Source: Solirubrobacter sp963837485 (GTDB lineage: Bacteria > Actinomycetota > Thermoleophilia > Solirubrobacterales > Solirubrobacteraceae). From it: DNA of 64,000 nucleotides. Each line of letters opens with the position of its first letter. Within the stretch, counting starts at the first letter, position 1. Below, one piece after another: positions 14,721-23,938 of this stretch. The notes below the pieces were generated by a model. The model saw only the letters and a program-made list of their open reading frames with translations, was not told where the DNA came from and searched no databases. Location of the stretch: contig CAWINP010000008.1 of the NCBI GenBank assembly GCA_963837485.1, positions 372,001-436,000 of the forward strand, written 5' to 3'. The position numbers and the translations under genes are program-made.

Positions 14721-15922
14721 TGGCGGAGGCCCTGGCGCTCGTCGCGCTGTTCGCGACGCTCGCGGCGGCGATCGTACGGCTCGACAAGGCCCCCGAGGCG
14801 CTCGTCGCGCTTGGCGGCGCGGCGGTGTTGATCGCCACCGGCGTGCTGAGCTGGAGCGACGCGCGCGACGAGGCGGGCGACCTGGCGCCGACGCTGGCCG
14901 TGCTCGCCGCGCTGCTCGTGCTCGGCGACGGGTGCGAACGGGCCGGGCTGTTCGACGCGCTGGCCGCGCGGATGGCCACCGGCGCGCGCGGCTCCGGCGT
15001 GCGGCTGCTCGTGCTCGTGCTCGCGGCGGCGGCTGGGACGACCGCCGTGCTCGGACTCGACGCGACCGTGGTCCTGCTCACCCCGGCGGCGTTCGCCGCT
15101 GCCGCGAAGGCGCGGCTGCCGGCACGTCCGCACATGTACGCATGCACGCACCTCGCGAACTCGGCGTCGCTCCTGCTGCCGGTCTCGAACCTCACCAACC
15201 TGCTCGCGTTCCGCGCGTCGGGACTGTCGTTTGCGCACTTCGCCGCGCTGATGGCACTGCCGTGGGCGGTGGCCATCGCGATCGAGTGGATCGCGCTGCG
15301 GCGCGTGTTCGCGAGCGACCTGGAGACCCGCGGCGGCCCGCCGCGGGGCACGCCGCCGCCGCTCCCGCGCACGCCGCTCGTCGTACTCGGCTTCACGCTC
15401 GCGGGCTTTCTGGCGGCGGGTCCGCTGGGGCTCGACGCGGCGTGGCCGGCCGCCGCCGGCGCGCTCGCGATGGTCGCGTTGGAGGGCACGTCGGGGCGAG
15501 CGCTCGACCTGCCGCTGCTCGGCTTCGTTCTCGGGCTCGGGCTGATCGTCAGCGCGGTCGCCGGGCACGGGCTCGGCGACCTGGTGGACGAACTGCTCCC
15601 GGGCGGCGAGTCGCTTGCCGCGCTGCTCGGCGCCACCGCGCTCGCGGCCGTGCTCGCGAACCTGCTCAACAACGTGCCGGCGTTGCTGGTGCTGCTGCCG
15701 GCCGCGGCGGCCGCCGGTCCGGCGACCGTGCTGGCGGTCCTGATCGGCGTCAACGCCGGCCCGAACCTGACCTACACCGGCTCGCTCGCGACCCTGCTGT
15801 GGCGGCGCGTGCTGCGCGAGCGCGAGGCCGAGCCGCCGCTCGCCGAGTTCCTGCGGCTCGGCGCCCTGACCGTGCCGGCGATCCTCGCCGGCGCTACTTT
15901 CGCGCTGTGGCTGGTCATATGA
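14720..15922 (+). CDS. ArsB/NhaD-type (ion transporter superfamily) permease
   Basis: A 400-residue membrane protein with about ten hydrophobic segments in two halves. The second-half motif LANLLNNVPALLVLLP and the GVNAGPNLTYTGSLATLLW stretch match arsenite permease ArsB and related SLC13/NhaD carriers; the first half has the matching LANSASLLLPVSNLTNLLAF. The substrate may be arsenite, an anion or sodium/protons. No arsR, arsC or arsA gene is nearby, which argues against a dedicated arsenic operon. GTG at 14720 overlaps the upstream stop and the stop overlaps the USP start (ATGA). Confidence 0.82.
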   Translation: MAEALALVALFATLAAAIVRLDKAPEALVALGGAAVLIATGVLSWSDARDEAGDLAPTLAVLAALLVLGDGCERAGLFDALAARMATGARGSGVRLLVLVLAAAAGTTAVLGLDATVVLLTPAAFAAAAKARLPARPHMYACTHLANSASLLLPVSNLTNLLAFRASGLSFAHFAALMALPWAVAIAIEWIALRRVFASDLETRGGPPRGTPPPLPRTPLVVLGFTLAGFLAAGPLGLDAAWPAAAGALAMVALEGTSGRALDLPLLGFVLGLGLIVSAVAGHGLGDLVDELLPGGESLAALLGATALAAVLANLLNNVPALLVLLPAAAAAGPATVLAVLIGVNAGPNLTYTGSLATLLWRRVLREREAEPPLAEFLRLGALTVPAILAGATFALWLVI

Positions 15923-16326
15923 GAGTGGTGGTGTGGATCGGCGAGGCAGGCTGGGAGGCCTGCGTGGACGCCGCCGCCGAACTGCCGGCAAGCGAGATCA
16001 CGCTCCTGCACGTGGCCGGCCCGGTGCCGCACGGCCCGGCGTTCCTCGGGCGTCATCCGCCGCCCGATCGCTACGACGAGATCGCCGGCGAGGCGGCCGA
16101 GGAGCTGCTGGAGGCGGCGCAGGAGCGGCTGGGCGAGACCGCCGCCGAGGTGCACCGCGTCGCCCTGCGCGGCCGCCCCGAGGACATCGTCATCGGCGCC
16201 TGCACGACCGCGGACGCGCTCGTGATGGCGCGCAACGGCCACCGGCCCGGACCGCACTCGCTCGAGCACGCCAACCGGTTCGTCGTCGACCACGCGCCCT
16301 GTACGGTGCTGCTGACGTGGCCGTGA
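15919..16326 (+). CDS. universal stress protein-like (UspA fold) protein
   Basis: A 135-residue alpha/beta protein with ITLLHV after strand 2, a long helix around residues 50-70 and a final APCTVLLTWP strand, as in UspA domains. The ATP-loop (G-x2-G-x9-G-S/T) is degenerate: the region reads ALRGRPEDIVIGAC...ARNGHRPGPHS. Nucleotide binding is therefore doubtful. UspA domains often regulate adjacent transporters, which fits its place one overlap after the ArsB-like permease. Its stop overlaps the first P450 start (GTGA). Confidence 0.65.
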   Translation: MRVVVWIGEAGWEACVDAAAELPASEITLLHVAGPVPHGPAFLGRHPPPDRYDEIAGEAAEELLEAAQERLGETAAEVHRVALRGRPEDIVIGACTTADALVMARNGHRPGPHSLEHANRFVVDHAPCTVLLTWP

Positions 16327-17570
16327 GCTCGATCCCGCCCGGACCCCGGACGCCGGTGCCGCTCCAGACGCTCGGCTGGCTGACCCGGCCGACGCCGTTC
16401 TGCGAGCGGCTGCGAGCGCGCTACGGCGACACGTTCACGATCCGGATCGCGGGCGAGGGCCGGTGGGTGATGGTCTCCGACCCCGCCGCGGTCAAGCAGG
16501 TCTTCACCGCACCGCCGGACCTGTTGCACACCGGCAACGAGGTGCTGCTGCCGCTGCTCGGCGCGCGATCGCTGCTCCTGATGCAGGAGGGCGAGCACCT
16601 CGCCGAGCGCCGCCGGCTGCTGCCGCCATTCCACGGCGAGCGCGTCGCGGCCTACGGCGACCTGATCCGCGCGATCGCCGCGCGCGAGGTCGAGGGCTGG
16701 CCCTCCGGCGTCGCGCTGACGGTGCGCCCGCGCATGCAGGCGCTGACGCTCGAGCTGATCATGCGCGCGGTGCTCGGGACGCACGACGAGCAGCTCAAGC
16801 GGGCGATCGGCCGCATGCTCGCGGCCACGCGCGACACCCGCTACGCCGTGTTCCTGATCGCCGCCGGCTACGAGCGCGGCCGGCGCCTCTTCGGCAGGCT
16901 GCGCGGACCCGTCGAGCAGATGCTCGACGCCGAGATCGCGCGCCGCCGCACCGCCGCCGACCTCGAGCAGCGCGACGACATCCTCTCGCTGCTGCTGGCT
17001 GGCGACCCGATGGCGCCCGAGCAGCTCCGCGACGAGCTGATCACGCTGCTGTTCGCCGGCCACGAGACGACCGCGACCGCGCTCGCCTGGGCGCTCGAGC
17101 GGCTCGCGCACCACCCGCAAGCCTGGGCGCGACTGAAGGAGGACGGCGACGACTACCTCGACGCCGTCGCCAAGGAGACGCTGCGCCTGCGCCCCGTCGT
17201 CCCGATCGTGCTGCGGCGCGTGAAGGCGCCGATCGAGATCGCAGGGCACGAGCTGCCCGCCGGCGTCTCGGTCGCGCCGAACATCCTGCTCCTGCACCGC
17301 CGCCCCGACCTGTATCCCGATCCCGCCGCGTTCCGCCCGGAGCGATTCCTCGAGCGGCCCGCCGGCACGTACACCTGGATCCCGTTCGGCGGCGGCGTGC
17401 GCCGCTGCCTCGGCGCCAGCCTCGCGCTGTTCGAGCTCAAGGCCGTCCTGCGGGTGATCGCCGACCGCGTGGGCACGCTGGCGCCCGAGACGCCGCGGGC
17501 GGAGCCGACCGGCCGCTCGGCGATCGTGACCATCGTCCCGCGCCGCGGCGGCCGGGTGATCCCGGCATGA
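16323..17570 (+). CDS. cytochrome P450 (first of a tandem pair)
   Basis: A 415-residue soluble P450. The I-helix oxygen-activation motif is FAGHETTATA, the K-helix ExxR is in KETLRLRP, and the heme loop FGGGVRRCLG puts the iron-ligating cysteine at residue 362. No membrane anchor. GTG at 16323 (GTGA overlap with the USP stop) is preferred over GTG at 16317. The next gene is a close paralogue, so the pair arose by tandem duplication. Substrate is unknown; no ferredoxin or reductase gene is adjacent. Confidence 0.93.
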   Translation: MSSIPPGPRTPVPLQTLGWLTRPTPFCERLRARYGDTFTIRIAGEGRWVMVSDPAAVKQVFTAPPDLLHTGNEVLLPLLGARSLLLMQEGEHLAERRRLLPPFHGERVAAYGDLIRAIAAREVEGWPSGVALTVRPRMQALTLELIMRAVLGTHDEQLKRAIGRMLAATRDTRYAVFLIAAGYERGRRLFGRLRGPVEQMLDAEIARRRTAADLEQRDDILSLLLAGDPMAPEQLRDELITLLFAGHETTATALAWALERLAHHPQAWARLKEDGDDYLDAVAKETLRLRPVVPIVLRRVKAPIEIAGHELPAGVSVAPNILLLHRRPDLYPDPAAFRPERFLERPAGTYTWIPFGGGVRRCLGASLALFELKAVLRVIADRVGTLAPETPRAEPTGRSAIVTIVPRRGGRVIPA

Positions 17571-18886
17571 CGACGCTCCCGCCTGGTCCGCGCGGTCCAC
17601 GCGCGCTGCACACGCTCGGCTGGATCACGCGCCCCGGCCCCTACGCCGCCCGCCTGCGCCGGCGGTTCGGCGACACGTTCAGCCTGCGGATCGCGAACGA
17701 GTTCGACTGGGTGATGGTCTCCCACCCCGACGCCGTGCGGCAGGTGTTCACCGGCGATCCAGATGTGCTCCACGCGGGCGAGGGCAACCTGGTCCTCGAG
17801 CCACTGCTCGGCCCGCGGTCGGTCCTGCTGCTCGACGGCCGCGACCACATGCGCGACCGCAAGGCGATGCTGCCGGCGTTCCACGGCGAGCGGATGGAGG
17901 CCTACGGCGACCTGATCACGCGAATCGCCGAGCGCGAGATCGCGAGCTGGCCCGCCGGGGAGATCCAGATCCGCCCGCGCATGCAGACGCTGACGCTCGA
18001 GGTGATCATGCGCGCGATCTTCGGCGTGCGCGACGAGCGGCTGAAGTCGCACATCGCCTCGCTGCTGGACTGGACGACCGATCCCTCGCGGCTCGCGCTG
18101 GTCGTGTTCGCCGGCCCGCAGCGCGTCGGGCGCGTGTTCCGACGCGTGCGCGCGCCGGTCGACGAGCTGCTGCGCGCGGAGATCGGACGCCGCCGCGCCG
18201 CGCCCGACCTCGACGAGCGCGACGACATCCTCTCGATGCTGCTCGCGCACTCCGAGATGGACGACGCGACGCTGATCGACGAGCTGATCACGCTGCTGGT
18301 CGCCGGCCATGAGACGACCGCGACGGCGTTGGCGTGGGCCTTGGAACGGCTGGCACGCCACCCGGACGCGTGGGAGCGGCTGCGCCGCGGCGACGAGGAC
18401 TACCTCGACGCGGTGGTCAAAGAGACGCTGCGGCTGCGCCCCGTCGTCCCGATCGTGCTGCGGCTGCTCAAGCAGCCGATGGAGATCGCGGGCTACGAGC
18501 TGCCGGCCGGCGTCGCGGTCGCGCCGTGCATCCTCTTGATGCACACTCGCGAGGACATCTATCCGGAGCCGTACAGGTTCCGGCCCGAGCGGTTCCTGGA
18601 GCAGCCCGCCGGGACGTACACGTGGATCCCGTTCGGCGGCGGCGTCCGGCGCTGCCTCGGCGCGAGCTTCGCGATCTTCGAGATGAAGGCCGTCCTGCGC
18701 GCGGTCGCCGCGGGGATCGAGCGGTTGCAGCCCGACCGCGCGGCCGGTGAGCGCGTGACCCGGCGGGCCGTGACTCTGGTGCCGGCGCGGGGGGCGCGGG
18801 TGATCGCGGCTCCGGCCGCCCGCGTCGCGCGAACGGCGACAGGCGCCCCATCAGCGGACACGCCGCCTCTTGCTGCCGGCCGCTGA
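17567..18886 (+). CDS. cytochrome P450 (second of a tandem pair)
   Basis: A 439-residue P450 very like the previous protein: same PPGPR N-terminus, VAGHETTATA I-helix, KETLRLRP ExxR and FGGGVRRCLG heme loop with the cysteine at residue 363. It differs mainly in helices B-C and F-G, which shape the substrate pocket, and has a 25-residue Ala/Pro-rich tail the first copy lacks. The ATGA overlap couples the two. The TGA stop lies inside the left arm of palindrome B. Confidence 0.93.
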   Translation: MTTLPPGPRGPRALHTLGWITRPGPYAARLRRRFGDTFSLRIANEFDWVMVSHPDAVRQVFTGDPDVLHAGEGNLVLEPLLGPRSVLLLDGRDHMRDRKAMLPAFHGERMEAYGDLITRIAEREIASWPAGEIQIRPRMQTLTLEVIMRAIFGVRDERLKSHIASLLDWTTDPSRLALVVFAGPQRVGRVFRRVRAPVDELLRAEIGRRRAAPDLDERDDILSMLLAHSEMDDATLIDELITLLVAGHETTATALAWALERLARHPDAWERLRRGDEDYLDAVVKETLRLRPVVPIVLRLLKQPMEIAGYELPAGVAVAPCILLMHTREDIYPEPYRFRPERFLEQPAGTYTWIPFGGGVRRCLGASFAIFEMKAVLRAVAAGIERLQPDRAAGERVTRRAVTLVPARGARVIAAPAARVARTATGAPSADTPPLAAGR

Positions 18887-19115
18887 ACGGCAACTGCCCG
18901 GTAAGGGGAGCGGGAGAAAGTTACGGCCACTGTAAATCGATCATCGCCTCGAGCCTCTGGAAGGGGGGTGCGTCACGTTTGTATGCCTGTGGGTGAACAA
19001 ACGTGACGCACCCCCTCCCTCTGTGAGCGAGTCCATGATCGATCATGCTCGTTTACCGTCCCTGGATGATCGTTTCTGGGAAACCGCACCCCTTACCTGC
19101 GCAGTTGCCGTTCAG
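18883..19115. repeat. long imperfect palindrome B with 19-bp apical hairpin
   Basis: Outer arms (18883-18913 and 19084-19115) share CTGAACGGCAACTGC exactly, then GGTAAGGGG-GCGG with small differences. Inner parts continue to pair through ATCGATCAT blocks up to a perfect 19-bp stem (18964-18982 with 18997-19015) around a 14-base loop. The right arm carries TGATCGTTTCTGGG (19067-19080), repeated exactly at 32383-32396 in palindrome C. The element fills nearly all of the 18887-19147 spacer between two same-strand genes. Confidence 0.72.
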
Positions 19116-19147
19116 GCAATGGCGCCCGGCGCGCGGCGGGTCCGCTG

Positions 19148-19939
19148 ATGGGGCGCTTGCCGGCCCTCGCCGCGGCTGTCGCTCTCGCAGCCTGCGGCGG
19201 CGCCGCGAAGAGCCCGCCGGCGCCGACCGCGCCCGCGACCGCCGCCGCACTTCAGCAGCCCGCCGCCCGCTGCGGCGCCCCGGACCGGCCCGCGAAGCTC
19301 GTACGCCTGAAAACCTCCGACGGCCTCACGCTCGACGGCGTGAGCGTCGGCACCGGCGACCTCGGCGTCGTGCTCGTGCACGAATACCCGGCGGACCTGT
19401 GCGGCTGGTGGCCCTACGCGAACTACCTGGCAGACCGCGGGATGCGGGCGCTCGCCTTCGACTCCCGCTGCCTCGGCAAGTCGGAGTGCGGGAAGACCGG
19501 CAAGGCCGGCGCGATCGCCGACGTGCGCGCGGCGATGGCCGAGCTGCGCGCCGAGGGCGCAGCGCGCGTGGCGATCGTGGGCGCGTCGTACGGCGGAGCG
19601 ATCGCCGTGGTCGCCGGGGCGCAGCTGCAGCCCGCTGCGGTCGTCGACCTGTCCGGCGAGCAGACGCTCCAGGGCCTCGTGCCGGGCTACGCCGACGTCG
19701 ACGCGCTCGCCGCGGCGGCGCAGTTGCGCGCGCCTGCGCTGTTCGCCGTCGCGCACGGCGACCGGTACACGCCGATCCCGGACATGCGCCGGGTGTACGG
19801 CGCCGCCGCCTCGCGCGAGAAGCGGCTGTACGTCCTCCCGTCCAGCGCCGGACACGGGTGGGGGATGCTGCTCGGGCTCGAGACGGACTGGTCTCCTCTC
19901 GCCGCCCGCGTGGCGCGCTTCCTCAGCGCTTCGCGATGA
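19148..19939 (+). CDS. alpha/beta hydrolase lipoprotein (dienelactone hydrolase-like)
   Basis: A 263-residue secreted hydrolase. A short signal ends in the lipobox LAAC with the lipidated cysteine at residue 16. The nucleophile elbow GASYGG holds the catalytic serine, followed by aspartate in AHGDRYTPI and histidine in SAGHGWGM. It therefore has a complete triad on the outside of the membrane. The substrate is unknown. No ribosome binding site is clear. The 3 prime end overlaps the convergent thioesterase gene by 17 bases. Confidence 0.82.
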   Translation: MGRLPALAAAVALAACGGAAKSPPAPTAPATAAALQQPAARCGAPDRPAKLVRLKTSDGLTLDGVSVGTGDLGVVLVHEYPADLCGWWPYANYLADRGMRALAFDSRCLGKSECGKTGKAGAIADVRAAMAELRAEGAARVAIVGASYGGAIAVVAGAQLQPAAVVDLSGEQTLQGLVPGYADVDALAAAAQLRAPALFAVAHGDRYTPIPDMRRVYGAAASREKRLYVLPSSAGHGWGMLLGLETDWSPLAARVARFLSASR

Positions 19940-20705
19940 ACAGCGACTGCGCGCCGCGGGCCACCGGCCCCGACCGGTCGCTGAGCACCGACGACGCGAG
20001 GCCGGCCTGCTCGACCTCGGTGCGCGCGTCGAGGCAGACCCACTCGCCCTCCGGCAGGCGCAGGAGGTGGACCGAGAGCTCGGTGTTGATGAACAGGTGC
20101 GTCGACCAGTCGAGCGCGGCCGAGACGCCGTTGCCGGAGTCGGCGACGACCATGACGCGCTGCAGCGGCGTCGGCTCGGCGCCCTCGACGATCGGGACCT
20201 TCAGCCGCGTCCAGACCTGCGCCGGGCCGAGGTCGCGCCAGCCGCCGGCGGCGTAGCGGAACTCGATCGCGCGGGCGTAGCCGAAGACGCCGAAGTCGTC
20301 CTCCTGAGGCTCCGGAAGCGGCGGCGGGACGTAGTCGGGCGCGACCCGGACGGGCGAGGGCGCCATACGCCAGGCTCGCGCCTTGACGAGCGGAGCGCCG
20401 TCGACGCGCAGCTCGCCGGAGAGCAGTTCGACCGAGCGGCCCGGCCGCTCGACCGCGGTGACGACCTCGACCTCGGCGATCGGGATCGGCTTGAGGATCT
20501 CGAGCGTGATGCGGGCGAGGACCATGTCGTCGCGATCGTCGAGCGCGCCGGCGAGCAGCGCCGACGGCGGCCCGGCGTGCTGGTGGCCCGGGTCCCACGG
20601 GCCCGCGGTGTGCTCGGTCGCGCGGTAGCGCCCGCCGCCAAGCGCGACGTAGAAGGCGCGCGGGGAGCCGCCGCTGGGGGCGGCGTCGTCGCGCGGCGCC
20701 GTCAT
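19923..20705 (-). CDS. TesB-like acyl-CoA thioesterase (double hotdog)
   Basis: A 260-residue protein with the layout of thioesterase-superfamily double-hotdog proteins: AFYVALGGGRYRATEHTAGPWDPGHQHAGPP at the N-terminus (shown in parts: GRYRATEHTAG, then HQHAGPPSALLAGAL), and a second hotdog ending SVHLLRLPEGEWVCLDARTE. It would hydrolyse acyl-CoAs. It is the last of eight genes in a minus-strand acyl-CoA operon and overlaps the CoA-transferase stop as ATGA. The specific acyl chain is not predictable. Confidence 0.8.
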   Translation of the reverse strand: MTAPRDDAAPSGGSPRAFYVALGGGRYRATEHTAGPWDPGHQHAGPPSALLAGALDDRDDMVLARITLEILKPIPIAEVEVVTAVERPGRSVELLSGELRVDGAPLVKARAWRMAPSPVRVAPDYVPPPLPEPQEDDFGVFGYARAIEFRYAAGGWRDLGPAQVWTRLKVPIVEGAEPTPLQRVMVVADSGNGVSAALDWSTHLFINTELSVHLLRLPEGEWVCLDARTEVEQAGLASSVLSDRSGPVARGAQSLFIAKR

Positions 20706-21799
20706 GCGATCGCCCCCGCCGCCCGCAGCGCCGCGATCGCCGTCGCGTCATAGCCGGCCTCGGCCAGCACCTCGTCCGTGTGCTCGCCCGGCCCCGGCGC
20801 CGCGCGCGACACGTCGCCCGGCGTCGCCGACAGCTTCACCGGTGTGCCCAATGCGCCGTCCAGCACCATCTCGCGGGCGGCGAAGTGCGGGTCGGCGAGC
20901 GCCTCGGCCCAATCCTGCACCGGCTCCAGGCAGCAGTCGTGGACCGCGTTGAACGCCTCCCACTCCGCGCGCGTGCGCTTGAGGAAGATCGCGGCCACCT
21001 CCGCGTGCGCGTCCGAGCCGGGCGGGTCGAACTGGTGCGCGAGGAGGTCTTCGCGACCCACTCCCGAGCAGAACGCCGCGAAGAACTTCGGCTCCAGCGC
21101 GCCGAGCGCCACGTAGCCGTCGGCGCAGCGGTACGGGCGGTAGCAGAGGATTCCGCCGCCGAGCACCAGCGACCCCCGCGTCGCGGACGGCTGCGGCGCG
21201 AGCATCGACAGCCAGGACAGCGCGCCGTCGGCCATCGAGACGTCGACCAACTGACCCTCGCCCGAGCGCAGCGCGGCGAGGATTCCGAATGCCGCCGTCA
21301 GCGCGCCGCCGCCGACGTCGGCGATCTGGCCCGCGGACTGCACCGGCGGCCCGTCCGCCTCGCCGCTGAGCCCGAGCAGCCCCGCACGCGCGAGGTAGTT
21401 GAGATCGTGGCCGGCGCGGTCGCGCAGCGGCCCGTCCTGCCCGTAGCCGGTGATCGCGCAGTAGACGAGCGCCGGGTTCTCCTGCCGCAGGCGCTCCCAC
21501 CCCACGCCGAGGCGGTCCATCACGCCCGGCCGGAACGACTCGAGCACGACCTGCGAGCCGCGCACGAGCGCCAGGAACGCCTCCCGCCCGCCTCCGGACT
21601 TCAGATCCAGCCGCACGGACCGCTTGCCGCGGTTGATCGCGGCGAACGCGGCCGGGTCGGCGCGCGCGTAGTCGCCGGCGCCGAGGTCCTCGACCTTGAT
21701 CACGTCGGCCCCGAAGTCCGCGAGCAGGAGCGAGCAGAACGGCCCGGGGAGCAGCCGCGTGAGGTCGAGCACGCGGACGCCGGCGAGCGCCGCGCTCAT
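20702..21799 (-). CDS. CaiB/BaiF family (class III) CoA-transferase
   Basis: A 365-residue class III CoA-transferase or alpha-methylacyl-CoA racemase-like enzyme. VRVLDLTRLLPGPFCSLLLA opens the fold, GADVIKVED and NRGKRSVRLDLK contact CoA, and TGYGQDGPLRDRAGHDLNY contains the catalytic-aspartate region. The RAGHDLNYLA context is nearer racemases than formyl-CoA transferases. ATG at 21799 overlaps the BKACE stop. Together with the thioesterase and BKACE it would move CoA between carboxylic acids in a catabolic route. Confidence 0.88.
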   Translation of the reverse strand: MSAALAGVRVLDLTRLLPGPFCSLLLADFGADVIKVEDLGAGDYARADPAAFAAINRGKRSVRLDLKSGGGREAFLALVRGSQVVLESFRPGVMDRLGVGWERLRQENPALVYCAITGYGQDGPLRDRAGHDLNYLARAGLLGLSGEADGPPVQSAGQIADVGGGALTAAFGILAALRSGEGQLVDVSMADGALSWLSMLAPQPSATRGSLVLGGGILCYRPYRCADGYVALGALEPKFFAAFCSGVGREDLLAHQFDPPGSDAHAEVAAIFLKRTRAEWEAFNAVHDCCLEPVQDWAEALADPHFAAREMVLDGALGTPVKLSATPGDVSRAAPGPGEHTDEVLAEAGYDATAIAALRAAGAIA

Positions 21800-22710
21800 G
21801 GCCGGGCGGCGTCGCCGGCCTGCGGCGGGGCGGCGTTGTCGGGCCTGGGGCGGGCGAGACCGAGCATCGCGCGAGCCTCCTCGACGGTGGCGAGCCGCCG
21901 CCCGGCGTCCCCCGCCATCCGCGCGGCCCGCGCCACGAGGTCGCCGTTGGACCGCGCCATCGACCCGTCCGGGAGGTAGAAGTTGTCCTCGAGCCCCACG
22001 CGCACGTTGCCACCGAGCGACAGCGCCGCCGCCAGCAGCGTCCACTGCGCGCGCGAGATCCCGATCACGCCCCACTGGTGCGCGACGCCGGGCACCTGCT
22101 CGGCCATGTGCGCCACGTTGCGCGCCGTCGGCCGGATCCCGCCGGTCACCCCCATCACGAACGAGACCTGCAGCGGGGGCTCCAAGGCGCCCATGTCGAG
22201 CAGCGGATCGAGCGACGCCACGTGGCCGGAGTCGAAGCACTCGTGCTCGGGCCGGATCCCGGATTCGCGCATCGCCGCCAGGAACGTCCGGATCGTCTGG
22301 AACGAGTTCTCGAACACGGCCTCGAAGACGAACTCGCGACGCCGCGACGAGTACTTCGCGTAGTTCATCGAGCCCATGTTCAGCGCGCCGACCTCGGGCC
22401 GCAGCGCGCGCAGGTACTCGACGCGCTTCTCGACCGCAACGCCGATCGTCCCCGTCGAGTAGTTGATGATCACGTCGTCCACGGCGTCTCGGATCGCCGA
22501 GGTGATCGCCCGGAAGTCCTCGACCTCATGCGACGGCGTCCCGTCCGGCCGGCGGGCGTGGATGTGGATCATCACGCCGCCCTCGGAGACGATCCGCCGC
22601 GCCTCGGCGGCGTACTCGTCAGGCGTGTAGGGGATCGCCGGGCACTGCTCGCGCGAGGCGAGCGCGCCGGAGATCGCGCAGGTGAGGATGACCGGGTCGT
22701 CGAGGCTCAA
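21796..22710 (-). CDS. beta-keto acid cleavage enzyme (BKACE, DUF849)
   Basis: A 304-residue TIM-barrel protein of the BKACE family, which cleaves a beta-keto acid with acetyl-CoA to give acetoacetate and a new acyl-CoA. The metal-binding MIHIHARRPDG segment gives the two histidines, NYSTGT follows, and RVGLEDNFYLPDG holds the conserved glutamate. TTG at 22710 overlaps the GGDEF stop as TTGA; no ATG fits. A second, shorter family member lies at 44347-45105. The substrate specificity is unassigned. Confidence 0.88.
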   Translation of the reverse strand: MSLDDPVILTCAISGALASREQCPAIPYTPDEYAAEARRIVSEGGVMIHIHARRPDGTPSHEVEDFRAITSAIRDAVDDVIINYSTGTIGVAVEKRVEYLRALRPEVGALNMGSMNYAKYSSRRREFVFEAVFENSFQTIRTFLAAMRESGIRPEHECFDSGHVASLDPLLDMGALEPPLQVSFVMGVTGGIRPTARNVAHMAEQVPGVAHQWGVIGISRAQWTLLAAALSLGGNVRVGLEDNFYLPDGSMARSNGDLVARAARMAGDAGRRLATVEEARAMLGLARPRPDNAAPPQAGDAARP

Positions 22711-23882
22711 GCGGCGGAATCTACCCGCCGCCGGGCCTTGGCCGCGTACATTGCGCGGTCGGCGTGGGCGAGCAGGCTCGGCACGTCGGCCCCGTCGCCG
22801 GGGAACGTGGCCACGCCGATCGCCGCGCCCAGCGGCATCTCGCCCTGCTCGAGCGCGACCGGCTCCGCGAGCGCCGCGTCGACGCGCTCGCACGCCTCCT
22901 TGGCCGCGCCCGACGAGCCGTCCACGTCGGTCAGCAGCACCACGAACTCGTCCCCGCCCAGGCGCGCCACCAGGTCGCGCTCGCGCACGCAGCGGCGCAG
23001 CCGGCGCGCGACCTCGCGCAGCGCCGCATCGCCCGCCGCATGCCCGTAGGAGTCGTTGATCTTCTTGAAGCCGTCGAGGTCGAGCATCAGCACCGCGGCG
23101 GTGCGGCCGCGGGCTCCGGCGCGGGCCAGCGCGCTCTCCAGCGTCCGCTCCAGCGCCCGCCGGTTCGCCAGCCCGGTCAGCGGGTCGGTGTCGGCCTCGC
23201 GGCGGGTGCGCCGGTCCTGCTCGACGCGCAGCGTGACGTCGTCGTAGCTGGCCACCGCCCCGTACAACACGCCCTCCTCGTCCAGCAGCGGGCTCGAGTG
23301 CGCCTCGATCCACAGCAGCGTCCCGTCGCGGCGCACGAGCCGGACGACCTGGGAACGCATCTCTTGACCGACCAGCGCCCGCGCGAGCGGGAGCTGGTCG
23401 GAGTCCAGCAGCCGCCCGCGGTCGTCGAGCATGTCCACCGGGATGCCGCTCAGCGGCCGGCCCACCAGCTCGGCCACCGGGACCCCGAACAGCCGCGCCG
23501 CCGCCTCGTTGGCCAGCACGACGCGCGCGTCGGCGTCCGCGACCACGACGCCCTCCAGCAGGCCGGAGACGATCTCGCGATTGAGCCGCTCGGACGCCCG
23601 CAGGCTGCGCTCGGCCAGCTTGTGCTCGGTGATGTCCCACGCCGCGACGGCGATCGAGCGCCCGCCGAGCGGCGTCGCCCGCGCCCGCCACCACGAGTCC
23701 CCCACCGCGATGTCGAGCGCCTGCTCCTCCTGCGACACACACGCCTCGAGCCAGGCCGGCACGGCGGGCAGCCCCGCGGCCGCGGGATTCGCGTGGCGGA
23801 GGGTCAGCGCGTCCCCGACCGCCTCCCATACCTGGAGGCCGACGGGCACCGCATCAAGGACATGTCGGTCGGCGGCGTCCAT
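22707..23882 (-). CDS. PAS-GGDEF diguanylate cyclase
   Basis: A 391-residue soluble signalling protein. Residues 1-110 resemble a first PAS-like unit, residues about 118-225 are a clear PAS domain, and residues about 235-391 are GGDEF. The catalytic GGDEF is intact at 309-313, the substrate region reads LDLDGFKKINDSYGH, and an RxxD inhibitory site (RERD, 300-303) lies exactly five residues before GGDEF. It should make cyclic di-GMP with product inhibition. It sits inside an acyl-CoA operon, 56 bases after the carboxyltransferase gene. Confidence 0.92.
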   Translation of the reverse strand: MDAADRHVLDAVPVGLQVWEAVGDALTLRHANPAAAGLPAVPAWLEACVSQEEQALDIAVGDSWWRARATPLGGRSIAVAAWDITEHKLAERSLRASERLNREIVSGLLEGVVVADADARVVLANEAAARLFGVPVAELVGRPLSGIPVDMLDDRGRLLDSDQLPLARALVGQEMRSQVVRLVRRDGTLLWIEAHSSPLLDEEGVLYGAVASYDDVTLRVEQDRRTRREADTDPLTGLANRRALERTLESALARAGARGRTAAVLMLDLDGFKKINDSYGHAAGDAALREVARRLRRCVRERDLVARLGGDEFVVLLTDVDGSSGAAKEACERVDAALAEPVALEQGEMPLGAAIGVATFPGDGADVPSLLAHADRAMYAAKARRRVDSAA

Positions 23883-23938
23883 GACGTAAACATCGCGAGG
23901 CGCCCGTCTGTACCTCGTAAAGAAGCGAATGTACTCGA

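Noticed and set aside
14720..15922. Arsenic resistance operon
   Set aside because: Only the permease resembles ArsB; no arsR, arsC, arsA or arsM gene is adjacent and the neighbours are P450s.
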